Part shown: piece by piece, positions 1-5,519 of the stretch
Position numbering within the stretch: the stretch's first letter is position 1
Layout of the letters: each line of letters opens with the position of its first letter
From: Planctomycetaceae bacterium
GTDB taxonomy: Bacteria > Planctomycetota > Planctomycetia > Pirellulales > Pirellulaceae
Assembly (NCBI GenBank): GCA_003455945.1
Contig: DMPQ01000300.1
Location: 8,361-13,879 of the forward strand
Direction: 5' to 3'
DNA length: 5,519 nt
Made by a program: the position numbers and the translations under genes
Notes under the pieces: model-generated
Seen by the model: only the letters and a program-made list of their open reading frames with translations
What the model was told of the DNA's origin: nothing
Databases searched by the model: none

Positions 1-20
1 GCGTTCGACAGGTCAACGGT

Positions 21-61
21 CGGGGAACGTCGCCGATGGGCATGATCGGCGACGTTCCCCG
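21..61. terminator. Long perfect hairpin, probable transcription terminator
   Basis: Bases 21-37 and 45-61 are exact reverse complements, giving a 17-bp GC-rich stem with a 7-base loop (GGGCATG). No gene can be seen over it, and the next gene reads away from it to the right. The likely role is to end a transcript entering from the left of the window. It lacks a T-run on either strand (GTTCGCGCTT follows on plus, ACCGTTGACC on minus), so it is not a textbook intrinsic terminator. It could instead be a protein-binding palindrome, an mRNA 3'-end stabiliser, or a member of a dispersed repeat family. The structure is certain; the function is inferred. Confidence 0.5.
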
Positions 62-145
62 TTCGCGCTTCGGCGGATGATCGCCGTCGCTCGGCCTCGC
101 TCCTCATCCCCCGCGAGCATGCCGAACCGCCGTCGGATCCGAACC

Positions 146-703
146 ATGAACCTGTCCGAGAAGTTCGCCTCGGCGCTTTCCCACGACGACTTCCTGTCGC
201 GCTACGCGACCGCCGAACAGCGCTCGCGCTGGGACGCGGTCGGTGCCTCGATCACGCTCTCCGATTCCCAGCTGGAAACGCTGCGCGGATTCGGACGCGA
301 GCTCAACGTCCTCTGCATGGCCGGAGCATGGTGCGGCGACTGCATCGAGCAGTGCCCGATCTTCCGACGTTTCGAACTCGCCTCGCCGAAGATCCGCCTG
401 CGCTACGTCGATCGGGATCACGACGAGGAACTGCGAGGTTCGCTGACGATCTGCGGAGCCCCGCGCGTCCCACAGACGATCCTGATGAACGAGGACTTCG
501 AGCCGCTGCTGCGCGGTCCCGATCGACCGCTCTCGAAGTATCGCCGGCTGGCAACGCAGTTGCTCGGAGCGAACTGCCCGACCGGCCTCTCGGTCGACGC
601 CGAACTGCAGCGTGCCGCCGTCTCGGAGTGGCTGGAGCTCTTCGAGCACGCCCAGCTGATCGCCCGCCTTTCGCCGCGACTCAGAGCACGACACGGCGAC
701 TGA
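146..703 (+). CDS. Thioredoxin-fold family protein with WCGDC active site
   Basis: This encodes a 185-residue protein with a thioredoxin-type CxxC motif, WCGDC, at residues 62-66 (cysteines 63 and 66). The motif follows a beta-strand-like stretch (LNVLCMAGA). About 43 residues later comes V-P109-Q-T-I-L, the place where thioredoxins carry the cis-proline facing the active site. The first 50 residues are a helical extension not found in minimal thioredoxins of about 105 residues, and the C-terminal 50 residues are also helical. There is no signal peptide, so the protein is probably cytoplasmic. It resembles the thioredoxin-like group often annotated only as 'thioredoxin family protein', and a dithiol reductase or oxidase role is likely but the substrate is unknown. 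Two further cysteines (57 and 70) flank the motif. I chose the ATG at 146 because the sequence from MNLSEKF onward looks like the conserved start and the preceding 23 codons (from an ATG at 77) are Arg/Pro/Ser-rich. The ribosome site is weak (GGA at 135-137). The gene stands alone and converges on the TPR gene. Confidence 0.88.
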   Translation: MNLSEKFASALSHDDFLSRYATAEQRSRWDAVGASITLSDSQLETLRGFGRELNVLCMAGAWCGDCIEQCPIFRRFELASPKIRLRYVDRDHDEELRGSLTICGAPRVPQTILMNEDFEPLLRGPDRPLSKYRRLATQLLGANCPTGLSVDAELQRAAVSEWLELFEHAQLIARLSPRLRARHGD

Positions 704-704
704 T

Positions 705-719
705 CGGTCGCGTCGACCG
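705..719. terminator. Small hairpin between convergent genes
   Basis: CGGTCG (705-710) and CGACCG (714-719) form a 6-bp stem with a 3-base loop. It starts right after the stop of the thioredoxin-like gene and lies 15 bases beyond the stop of the TPR gene on the other strand. Its position between convergent stops fits a bidirectional terminator, but it is short and has no T-run on either side. In DNA this rich in TCG and CGA such a stem may arise by chance. Confidence 0.25.
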
Positions 720-733
720 GCACCGTCCGTCGC

Positions 734-1537
734 TCAGTAGCGGCCGCCGGAGTTGACCGCCGGCGCTCCGGCCGGAGCCGTCGCGGAGCCGTTGGTCATC
801 GCGGAACTGCCGGGCGTCGTCGTCGCACCGGCCGGGAGCGTCGAGCCGAGAGCGGTGCGAGTCGCGGGATCGACGAGCCCTCCCATCGCCACGCGCTGCT
901 GCAGCGCCGCGATCTTGGGAGCGAGATCGGGCTGCATGCCGTTGACCATCAGCGCCCGCTGATAGCTCTCGAGCGCCGAAGCCAACTCCCCCTGTTCCTC
1001 GCGGATCAGTCCCATCGCGCGAAACGCGCGGACGTTGCGAGGGTCCTGCTTGATCGCCTCGGCCAACAGCTCCGACGCCGTCTTGTCGTCGCCGAACTCG
1101 CGATAAAGCCGGGCGAGCTCGACCTTCGGCTCGGCGCTCAACGGACTGGCGGCGTTCCACCGTCGCAAGAGCGTGAACGCCGACTCCTTCCGTTCGTCCT
1201 GAACCAGCAGAACCGCGAGCCCTCGATGGGCGTCGACGTGGTTCGGATCCCGATCGAGCGCCTGGTTGTAGAGCGACTCGGCTTGAGTCACCAGCGAGGT
1301 GTTGCGAGTCGCCATTCCGAGATGATGGTAGGTGGTCGCCAGGTTGTAGCAGGCGTCGGCGTTCGTCGGGTCGCGCTGTAGCGCCTGCTGGAACGACGCG
1401 ATCGCCTGATCGTACTGCCCGGACTGGAACAGCCGTTTTCCCTGCACGTTGTTGCTGCCGGCGAACATGCCGCAGCCGGGACTCGCCGACAGAAGCAGGC
1501 AAGCGAGCACCAAAGCGCTGCGTCGCGATCGAGCCAC
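734..1537 (-). CDS. TPR-repeat lipoprotein
   Basis: This encodes a 267-residue exported scaffold protein. Residues 1-21 form a compact signal peptide: an Arg-rich n-region (ARSRRS), a hydrophobic core (ALVLACLLL), then SASPGC. Cys22 is a plausible lipidation site, though S-P-G-C is a loose lipobox. Residues about 29-202 hold roughly five tetratricopeptide repeats with the usual pattern of small and aromatic residues ending in DP-x-N (for example GQYDQAIASFQQAL and GELASALESYQRAL). The second repeat has a short insertion and the third is degenerate. The last 40 residues are a low-complexity Ala/Thr/Gly/Pro tail. TPRs bind other proteins, so a role in assembling an envelope complex is likely; the partner is unknown. 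I chose the GTG at 1537 because AAGGGGA lies 6 bases upstream and the signal peptide then has normal length. A GTG at 1588 in the same frame would add 17 Arg/Gly-rich residues. The terminator at 1752-1785 separates it from guaB, so it probably has its own promoter. Confidence 0.87.
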   Translation of the reverse strand: MARSRRSALVLACLLLSASPGCGMFAGSNNVQGKRLFQSGQYDQAIASFQQALQRDPTNADACYNLATTYHHLGMATRNTSLVTQAESLYNQALDRDPNHVDAHRGLAVLLVQDERKESAFTLLRRWNAASPLSAEPKVELARLYREFGDDKTASELLAEAIKQDPRNVRAFRAMGLIREEQGELASALESYQRALMVNGMQPDLAPKIAALQQRVAMGGLVDPATRTALGSTLPAGATTTPGSSAMTNGSATAPAGAPAVNSGGRY

Positions 1538-1656
1538 GGCCGTTCCCCTTGTCCGCCGAATCCCTCGCCTCGAACCGATCCCATCCACGACGCATCGAAA
1601 CCTCTGCCGGCCGAAACCGACGCGAAGCTCGGAGCGAGGGGATCCGAGGTGGGCGG

Positions 1657-1685
1657 ACGTTAGCGAGCTCCCGCCGAACGGGCAA
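1657..1685 (-). promoter_or_regulatory. Weak candidate promoter for the TPR lipoprotein gene
   Basis: Read on the minus strand, TTGCCC (1685-1680) and TAACGT (1662-1657) are separated by 17 bases, the ideal sigma-70 spacing. The match to consensus is poor (4 of 6 and 3 of 6). It lies about 120 bases upstream of the chosen start and downstream of the terminator of the preceding unit, where a promoter is expected. The rest of the non-coding stretch 1538-1820 shows nothing else I can name beyond the terminator hairpin. Confidence 0.2.
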
Positions 1686-1740
1686 GATCGAACCGCGACG
1701 CGTTCGTCGGCCGGTCGCTCGGGAACGGCAACCGACTCGG

Positions 1741-1785
1741 TCCGAAAATGGAGCGACCCGCCGGAATCGCTTCCGACGGGTCGCT
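1741..1785 (-). terminator. Intrinsic terminator of the guaB unit
   Basis: Bases 1752-1766 and 1771-1785 pair as a 15-bp stem with a single mismatch (1761 against 1776) around a TCGC tetraloop position. On the minus strand the hairpin is followed by CCATTTTCGGA, so a short T-run sits two to three bases after the stem. It begins 35 bases past the stop codon of the exported-protein gene. This is the best-formed intrinsic terminator in the window and would end a guaB plus exported-protein transcript. On the plus strand no T-run follows, which supports a minus-strand role. Confidence 0.72.
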
Positions 1786-1820
1786 TCGAAGACTCGGTGA
1801 TTGGCCGAACCTATCGGGCA

Positions 1821-3041
1821 TCAGGGGATGATGGCCGCGGTTCCGACCACCGCTCCCGCCTGAAAGAGCGCCCCGCGGGCACTCAGCGGGAGCGTCTTGC
1901 TCAGGAACGGAGAACAGTCGCCGGGGCGGTAGTAGCCCAAGGCATAGCGGCACTCGTTCGGCGGATAGACGCCGGCGTTGTACGGCATCGCCGCGATGTT
2001 CAGGAAGAAGTGCGCCCCGGAGCGGAACGGCTGGACGATCGGCCGCGCCGTCTGACCGTAGCGTTCGAGCTGCACGTCCTCGAAGAAGAGCGGCTTGTGG
2101 CAGAGCGCCGACGCGGTCCACGTGTAGGTCTGGCAGGTCCAGAGGCGATCGGTCAGGCCCGAGTCGGGAAGACCGCAGTCGGCCGGAACTTCCCACAGAT
2201 CGGTCACCGCCAGACGCGATCCGGCGCTCAGGTCATTGAACGGCAACGAGACCGAGCCGCCATCGATCGTGCGGACGATCACCTGACCGTTCATCCAGTC
2301 GATGATCCGTCCGCGAGCGACGACTCGCCCGGTCCGATCGGTCCAGTCGAGATCGGTCGCGAGGGCGATCTTCTTCGCAAGTCCCTCGCGATACTCGGCT
2401 TCCGTGATCGCTCCCGGGCTGCCGCTCGGGGAGACGTTCAGGACGATCGCATCGAGTCGGTTTCCGGCGAGTCGCTCGAAGAAACGGTCGCAATCGAACG
2501 GCGAGTTCCGAGGTTCCTGGCGGCGAGCTCGCGTCGAAACGGCGGCCGCATTCGTCCCGCGAGGCGGGTCGTACGGACGGATTTCAGGAGAGGCAGGGGA
2601 GGCCGACGAGCGATCACCGAACGGATCGTCGACCGGAGCGGCATCGGCGACTCGCGGCGCCGAGAAGCCCATCGGCGCGGACGCCTCGCTCCCGCCGCGG
2701 CGCTGCCACTGCAGCTCGCCTTCCTGCAGGCTGGTCCGACGGACCGAATCGTCTCGCCGCACCGTTTCGCCCCCTCGTGCCGACTCGTCTCGGCGAGCCG
2801 CGAAGGAGGCGGACGGATCGAGTTTCGGAGGGGCCTCGTCGACCGGCAGCGGACGAGCCGCGACGGGACGGGCGAACAGGCGGGGGAGCTGCGAATCGTC
2901 CTGAGCCGCCGCTTCGGTCGCCGTGACGCAACCGAAGCAGGCGATCAGCAGCGCGACCGCACGGGAGCGGCGGTCAGTTCGAGTCGCCGGAGAGGGACTC
3001 GGGACTGTAGTTGGGCGATTCCTGCGTGATGGCGATGTCAT
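1821..3041 (-). CDS. Exported protein, SHD1-like segment and conserved Cys-rich C-terminal domain
   Basis: This encodes 406 residues in three parts. The N-terminus is an Arg-rich region, a hydrophobic core ([10 protein letters not shown], from residue 28) and a cleavage-like EAAA-Q at 46, so it is probably secreted or periplasmic. Residues about 47-180 are low-complexity, rich in Arg, Ser, Pro and Asp, and look disordered. Residues about 233-280 (W-T-D-R-T-G-R, then a V-x-V-R-x-x-D-G-G strand, then L-P-F-N-D-L-S) resemble the SLA1 homology 1 domain that is common in planctomycete proteins. Residues about 289-393 contain paired cysteines, [23 protein letters not shown] and [15 protein letters not shown] recall this as a recurrent planctomycete tail of unknown function. 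Upstream starts are limited to ATGs at 3041 and 3092, because no ATG, GTG or TTG occurs between the guaB stop and the mature protein. Either start therefore overlaps guaB, by 68 or 119 bases. I prefer 3041 as the shorter overlap, although AGAGGA lies 11 bases before the ATG at 3092. Co-transcription with guaB is likely. Function is not known. Confidence 0.85.
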   Translation of the reverse strand: MTSPSRRNRPTTVPSPSPATRTDRRSRAVALLIACFGCVTATEAAAQDDSQLPRLFARPVAARPLPVDEAPPKLDPSASFAARRDESARGGETVRRDDSVRRTSLQEGELQWQRRGGSEASAPMGFSAPRVADAAPVDDPFGDRSSASPASPEIRPYDPPRGTNAAAVSTRARRQEPRNSPFDCDRFFERLAGNRLDAIVLNVSPSGSPGAITEAEYREGLAKKIALATDLDWTDRTGRVVARGRIIDWMNGQVIVRTIDGGSVSLPFNDLSAGSRLAVTDLWEVPADCGLPDSGLTDRLWTCQTYTWTASALCHKPLFFEDVQLERYGQTARPIVQPFRSGAHFFLNIAAMPYNAGVYPPNECRYALGYYRPGDCSPFLSKTLPLSARGALFQAGAVVGTAAIIP

Positions 3042-4446
3042 GAGGATGACTTTCGCGAACGCTCGCCGCGGATACCTGAATGAATTGCGCATCCCTTCGC
3101 AGTTCCTCTATCGTCCGAGTTCCACAGTAACCCATGCCGGCTCGCAGGCCGCCGACCAGTTGGTAGGCGTAATCTCCGAGCGTTCCGCGGAAGGGGACGC
3201 GCCCTTCCACTCCCTCCGGCACGAACTTGCCGCCCGACGACGAGCCCTGGCGGTACCGTTCGCTCGATCCCTTGGCCATCGCCCCGAGCGAACCCATCCC
3301 TCGATATGCCTTGAACGTCCTGCCTTGGTACAGAATGATCTGCCCCGGACTCTCGGCGAGCCCCGCGAAGAGGCCGCCGATCATCACGCAGTGGGCTCCC
3401 GCCGCCAACGCCTTGGTGATGTCTCCCGAGAAGCGGATCCCTCCGTCGGCGATCACCGGAATCCCCACCGGCCCGCAGACCGAAGCGGCATTCGCGATCG
3501 CGGTCACCTGAGGGACTCCGATCCCCGACACGACCCGCGTGGTGCAGATCGAACCCGGCCCGATGCCGACCTTCACCGCATCCGCTCCGGCATCGATCAA
3601 TGCCTGAGCCCCTTCGGCGGTCGCCACGTTGCCGGCGATCACTTCGATCTGCCAGCGGCGCTTGATCTCCCTAACCGTCGTCAGAACGTTCGCCGAATGT
3701 CCGTGAGCACTGTCCACCACCAGGACATCGACATCCTTGCGGATCAGACTTTCGGCTCGCTGGTAGTCCAGCACCCCGATCGCCGCTCCGACTCTCAGCC
3801 TCCCTTGCCTGTCTTTACAGGCGTGCGGGAAGCTCTTCATCATGTCGATGTCTTTGATGGTGATCAGTCCCGTCAACCTGTATGAGTCGTCAACGAGAAG
3901 GAGTTTCTCCACCTTTTCGGCCGTCAAAATCTTTTCAGCTTGCTCAAGCGTTACTTCCCCCGTAGCCGTCACCAACCCGTCGCGCGTCATCACGTCGGCA
4001 ACGGCGACGTCTCCCGCTTCGAGAAATCGGAGGTCGCGGCGCGTCAGAATGCCGACGAGCTTGCCCCCCTTCTCGACGATCGGCACCCCCGAGACGTTGT
4101 GCTGGTCCATCACTCGCCTTGCTTCGACGACCGGGGCGTCGGGGGGGAGAGTGATCGGATCGTAGATGATGCCGTTGGCGCTCCGCTTGACCTTGTAGAC
4201 CTCTTCGGTCTGCGCCTCGATCGACATGTTCTTGTGGATGATTCCCATCCCGCCCGACTTCGCAAGCGCGATCGCCATCGCGCTCTCGGTCACGGTGTCC
4301 ATGGGAGAGGAGATCAGCGGGATGTTCAGCCGGATGTTCCGCGTCAGCTCGGTCGACACGTCGACGTCGCTCGGGACGACGTCGCTGTAGCGAGGGAGAA
4401 GCAGGACGTCGTCGAACGTAATCGCGGTCTGAACGATCTTTTCCAT
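2974..4446 (-). CDS. guaB: IMP dehydrogenase
   Basis: This encodes 490 residues, the usual length for inosine-5'-monophosphate dehydrogenase. The enzyme oxidises IMP to XMP with NAD+, the committed step of GMP synthesis, in the cytosol as a tetramer. The (beta/alpha)8 barrel starts with TFDDVLLLP (residues 10-18) and SSPMDTVTE (47-55). Two CBS domains are inserted at about 93-146 and 151-205; these typically bind adenine or guanine nucleotides and tune activity. The barrel resumes with DSAHGHS (245-251). The catalytic loop GPGSICTTR places the nucleophile at Cys301, DGGIR (334-338) binds the substrate phosphate side, and the mobile flap carries the Arg397-Tyr398 pair. The GYCG and ESHPHD motifs near the end are intact, followed by a 10-residue tail. 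No key residue is missing. The ATG at 4446 is supported by AGGA six bases upstream and by [13 protein letters not shown] matching the family start. An in-frame upstream extension to 4707 is Arg/Ser-rich and non-homologous. It heads a unit with the exported-protein gene, which overlaps its last 68 bases. Confidence 0.98.
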   Translation of the reverse strand: MEKIVQTAITFDDVLLLPRYSDVVPSDVDVSTELTRNIRLNIPLISSPMDTVTESAMAIALAKSGGMGIIHKNMSIEAQTEEVYKVKRSANGIIYDPITLPPDAPVVEARRVMDQHNVSGVPIVEKGGKLVGILTRRDLRFLEAGDVAVADVMTRDGLVTATGEVTLEQAEKILTAEKVEKLLLVDDSYRLTGLITIKDIDMMKSFPHACKDRQGRLRVGAAIGVLDYQRAESLIRKDVDVLVVDSAHGHSANVLTTVREIKRRWQIEVIAGNVATAEGAQALIDAGADAVKVGIGPGSICTTRVVSGIGVPQVTAIANAASVCGPVGIPVIADGGIRFSGDITKALAAGAHCVMIGGLFAGLAESPGQIILYQGRTFKAYRGMGSLGAMAKGSSERYRQGSSSGGKFVPEGVEGRVPFRGTLGDYAYQLVGGLRAGMGYCGTRTIEELRRDAQFIQVSAASVRESHPHDIAITQESPNYSPESLSGDSN

Positions 4447-4452
4447 GGTCGA

Positions 4453-4456
4453 TCCT
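4453..4456 (-). promoter_or_regulatory. Ribosome binding site of guaB
   Basis: AGGA on the minus strand lies six bases before the ATG at 4446. It decides the guaB start over longer in-frame alternatives that have no comparable site. Confidence 0.6.
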
Positions 4457-4504
4457 GCCGAGCCGTCGACTCCGCGGCGGGCGAGATCTCCGATGGATCG
4501 GCTG

Positions 4505-4528
4505 TCGCTCCGGGACGTGTCGGAGCGA
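4505..4528 (-). other. Hairpin in the guaB 5' leader
   Basis: TCGCTCCG (4505-4512) and CGGAGCGA (4521-4528) form a perfect 8-bp stem with an 8-base loop. It lies about 60 bases upstream of the guaB start and downstream of the candidate promoter, so it would be in the mRNA leader. No T-run follows it on the minus strand, so it does not look like an attenuator. I recognise no riboswitch class here. Confidence 0.35.
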
Positions 4529-4569
4529 GGGGAGAGTGCCGCGCGGAATCGCGAAAGAGGGAACGGGGC

Positions 4570-4599
4570 ATTATGCGGCCGTCGGCCATCTCTTGGCAA
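4570..4599 (-). promoter_or_regulatory. Candidate sigma-70-type promoter for guaB
   Basis: On the minus strand, TTGCCA (4599-4594, 5 of 6 to the -35 consensus) and CATAAT (4575-4570, 5 of 6 to the -10 consensus) are separated by 18 bases. In DNA this GC-rich such a pair is unlikely by chance. Transcription would begin near 4563, giving a leader of about 117 bases. The region 4447-4713 contains no gene that I can support, so guaB probably has its own promoter rather than depending on the gene upstream. Confidence 0.55.
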
Positions 4600-4713
4600 C
4601 TGACCGCGAGCTCGACTTGGCGACGAATTCGGCCCGGAGCAACGAACCCCCTGGCTCGAAACCCGCAACCGCGGAACCGGCCGCGATCTACGCCGTCCCC
4701 CCTCCACGGTCGA

Positions 4714-5519
4714 TCAGTCGTCGGATCGGTCATCCGACGACCGGGGTCGGCGGCGAAACAGCCGCCCCTCTCTCCCGCGAACCTCGCCTCGACCGATCCC
4801 CGGCTCGCCGGGCGTCTCGGAGAAGTCGACCAGTTCGATCACTTCGCGACGGACGACGACACCACTCTCGTCCCGCTCGGTCGACCGTTTCGAGACCAGC
4901 CCTCCCGGGACCTCGGCCGCCAACAGCTCGACGATCTCGGTCGTCCGCCCCGGCCGCTCGACCACCGTCCGCGTCTCGACCCCCGAAACCAATCGATCAC
5001 CAAGATCGATCGCGACGTCGCCGTGCGAGATCGACATGCGGACGCGGTACTCCGGCCGCAGGTCGGGCGCGCCCGACGGAACCGCGCCGACGCGTTGCAG
5101 AACGAACGGGAACCGATCGGGGTGAACCACGTCGACGAACGTGGTGATCCGCCCCTCCGATTCGACCTGGTACTCGTACGACCGGCACGGGAGCGGCTCG
5201 CCGAAGCCTTCGAAGTCGACGCCGACTCCTTCCGGCGGACCGATCAGTCGCTCGCGACCGACGAACCAGGGATACGACCGAGTCACCCCATCTCCCGCCG
5301 GCTCGGCATCTCGCCGCCACGGTAGTTCCTGGATCGAGACGATCTTCAGGGCGTAACCCTGCTCGTCGCGCTGCACCAGTTCGCGTAACTCCTCGCGCCC
5401 CGATCGAAGCAGCCGTTCGCCTCGTTCGTAGGTCTCGACATCGACCGTCACGCGGCTCCAGGCGCCGATCTCGAACCGTCCCCAGACATGACAGCGGGCC
5501 GGCAGCAACGGCTCGTCTG
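4714..5519 (-). CDS. Protein of unknown function, 5' end outside window
   Basis: The last 267 codons are visible and the reading frame is still open at the right edge of the window. A TTG at 5508 is the only near start, but conserved-looking sequence (ARCHVWGRFEIGAWSRV) begins at once after it, so the true start probably lies further upstream. The visible part looks beta-rich: alternating short hydrophobic strands (SRVTVDVETYE, YALKIVSIQEL, RSYEYQVESEGRITTFVDV, EYRVRMSI, DVAIDLGDRLVSGVETRTVVE), few helices and no catalytic motif. It ends in an Arg- and Asp-rich tail (FRRRPRSSDDRSDD) with a hairpin at the DNA level. No membrane segment is visible, and a signal peptide could lie outside the window. 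The GAW-x-RV-x-x-x-x-E-T opening reminds me of a planctomycete-restricted family of uncharacterised proteins, but I cannot assign a function. The stop lies 267 bases before guaB on the same strand. Confidence 0.8.
   Translation of the reverse strand, partial: DEPLLPARCHVWGRFEIGAWSRVTVDVETYERGERLLRSGREELRELVQRDEQGYALKIVSIQELPWRRDAEPAGDGVTRSYPWFVGRERLIGPPEGVGVDFEGFGEPLPCRSYEYQVESEGRITTFVDVVHPDRFPFVLQRVGAVPSGAPDLRPEYRVRMSISHGDVAIDLGDRLVSGVETRTVVERPGRTTEIVELLAAEVPGGLVSKRSTERDESGVVVRREVIELVDFSETPGEPGIGRGEVRGREGRLFRRRPRSSDDRSDD
4717..4741 (-). terminator. Perfect hairpin at the 3' end of the unknown gene
   Basis: GTCGTCGGAT (4717-4726) and ATCCGACGAC (4732-4741) form a perfect 10-bp stem with a 5-base loop. 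It lies inside the last codons of the gene that stops at 4714-4716, directly before the stop. No T-run follows on the minus strand. It may help end the transcript or protect the mRNA 3' end, but it may also follow from the repetitive Ser-Asp-Asp-Arg-Ser-Asp-Asp codons. Confidence 0.35.

Noticed and set aside
77..145. Earlier ATG for the thioredoxin-like gene
   Set aside because: The extra 23 residues are Arg/Pro/Ser-rich and do not resemble a signal peptide or the conserved start of the family.
1538..1588. Earlier GTG (1588) for the TPR lipoprotein
   Set aside because: The GTG at 1537 has a better ribosome site and gives a signal peptide of normal length; the earlier start is possible but less supported.
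681..1685. 334-codon minus-strand frame overlapping the TPR gene
   Set aside because: The product is Arg/Gly-rich and low-complexity, whereas the alternative frame shows a clear signal peptide and TPR repeats.
1449..3029. Open frame of 526 codons on the plus strand
   Set aside because: It runs antisense across the signal end of the TPR gene, a terminator and most of the exported-protein gene. Its product is Arg-rich and without domain pattern, typical of antisense frames in high-GC DNA.
2923..3885. Open frame of 320 codons antisense to guaB
   Set aside because: guaB is unambiguous on the other strand with every catalytic motif intact; this frame has no recognisable product.
4447..4707. 87-residue N-terminal extension of guaB
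   Set aside because: It is Arg/Ser-rich and unlike the IMP dehydrogenase family. It would cover the promoter and leader, and AGGA supports the start at 4446.
3940..5325. Open frame of 461 codons on the plus strand
   Set aside because: It is antisense to both guaB and the unknown gene and spans the non-coding leader. Its Arg/Asp-rich product has no motif.
1..5519. CRISPR, tRNA, rRNA, insertion sequence or defence system
   Set aside because: I saw no spaced direct repeats, no tRNA or rRNA-like segment, no transposase or integrase, and no toxin, nuclease or defence motif.

Overview
The window is high-GC DNA (about two-thirds G+C) and most likely comes from a member of the Planctomycetota. That rests on recognising protein families rather than on any marker gene. 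One exported protein has an SLA1-homology-1-like segment followed by a Cys-rich tail with a CHKP-FFE / LERYG signature. A second protein has a GAW-x-RV opening. A small thioredoxin-fold protein has a WCGDC active site and a SPRLR-x-RHGD ending. From memory, I associate all three types with planctomycete genomes. The order or genus cannot be resolved from this stretch.

Layout, left to right. Bases 21-61 hold a near-perfect long hairpin, probably the end of a transcription unit outside the window. A plus-strand thioredoxin-family gene follows (146-703). It converges, with only 30 bases between stop codons, on a minus-strand gene for a TPR-repeat lipoprotein (734-1537). An intergenic stretch of about 280 bases contains a good intrinsic terminator (1752-1785, followed by a T-run on the minus strand). 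This terminates a minus-strand unit made of guaB (IMP dehydrogenase, 2974-4446) and a downstream exported protein (1821-3041). The 5' end of the exported protein's gene lies inside the 3' end of guaB. A non-coding leader of 267 bases upstream of guaB carries a reasonable sigma-70-like promoter and a short hairpin. The right end of the window is the 3' part of another minus-strand gene of unknown function (4714-5519), whose start lies outside.

Functionally, guaB is the only housekeeping enzyme here; it commits IMP to guanine nucleotide synthesis. The TPR lipoprotein and the exported SHD1-like protein both look like envelope components of unknown role. The thioredoxin-fold protein looks cytoplasmic. 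Nothing suggests a mobile element, defence system, CRISPR array or biosynthetic cluster, and I do not see a convincing new multi-gene system. The points most worth a second look are the guaB/exported-protein overlap, the unassigned planctomycete-type families, the four-cysteine cluster of the thioredoxin-like protein and several well-formed hairpins.
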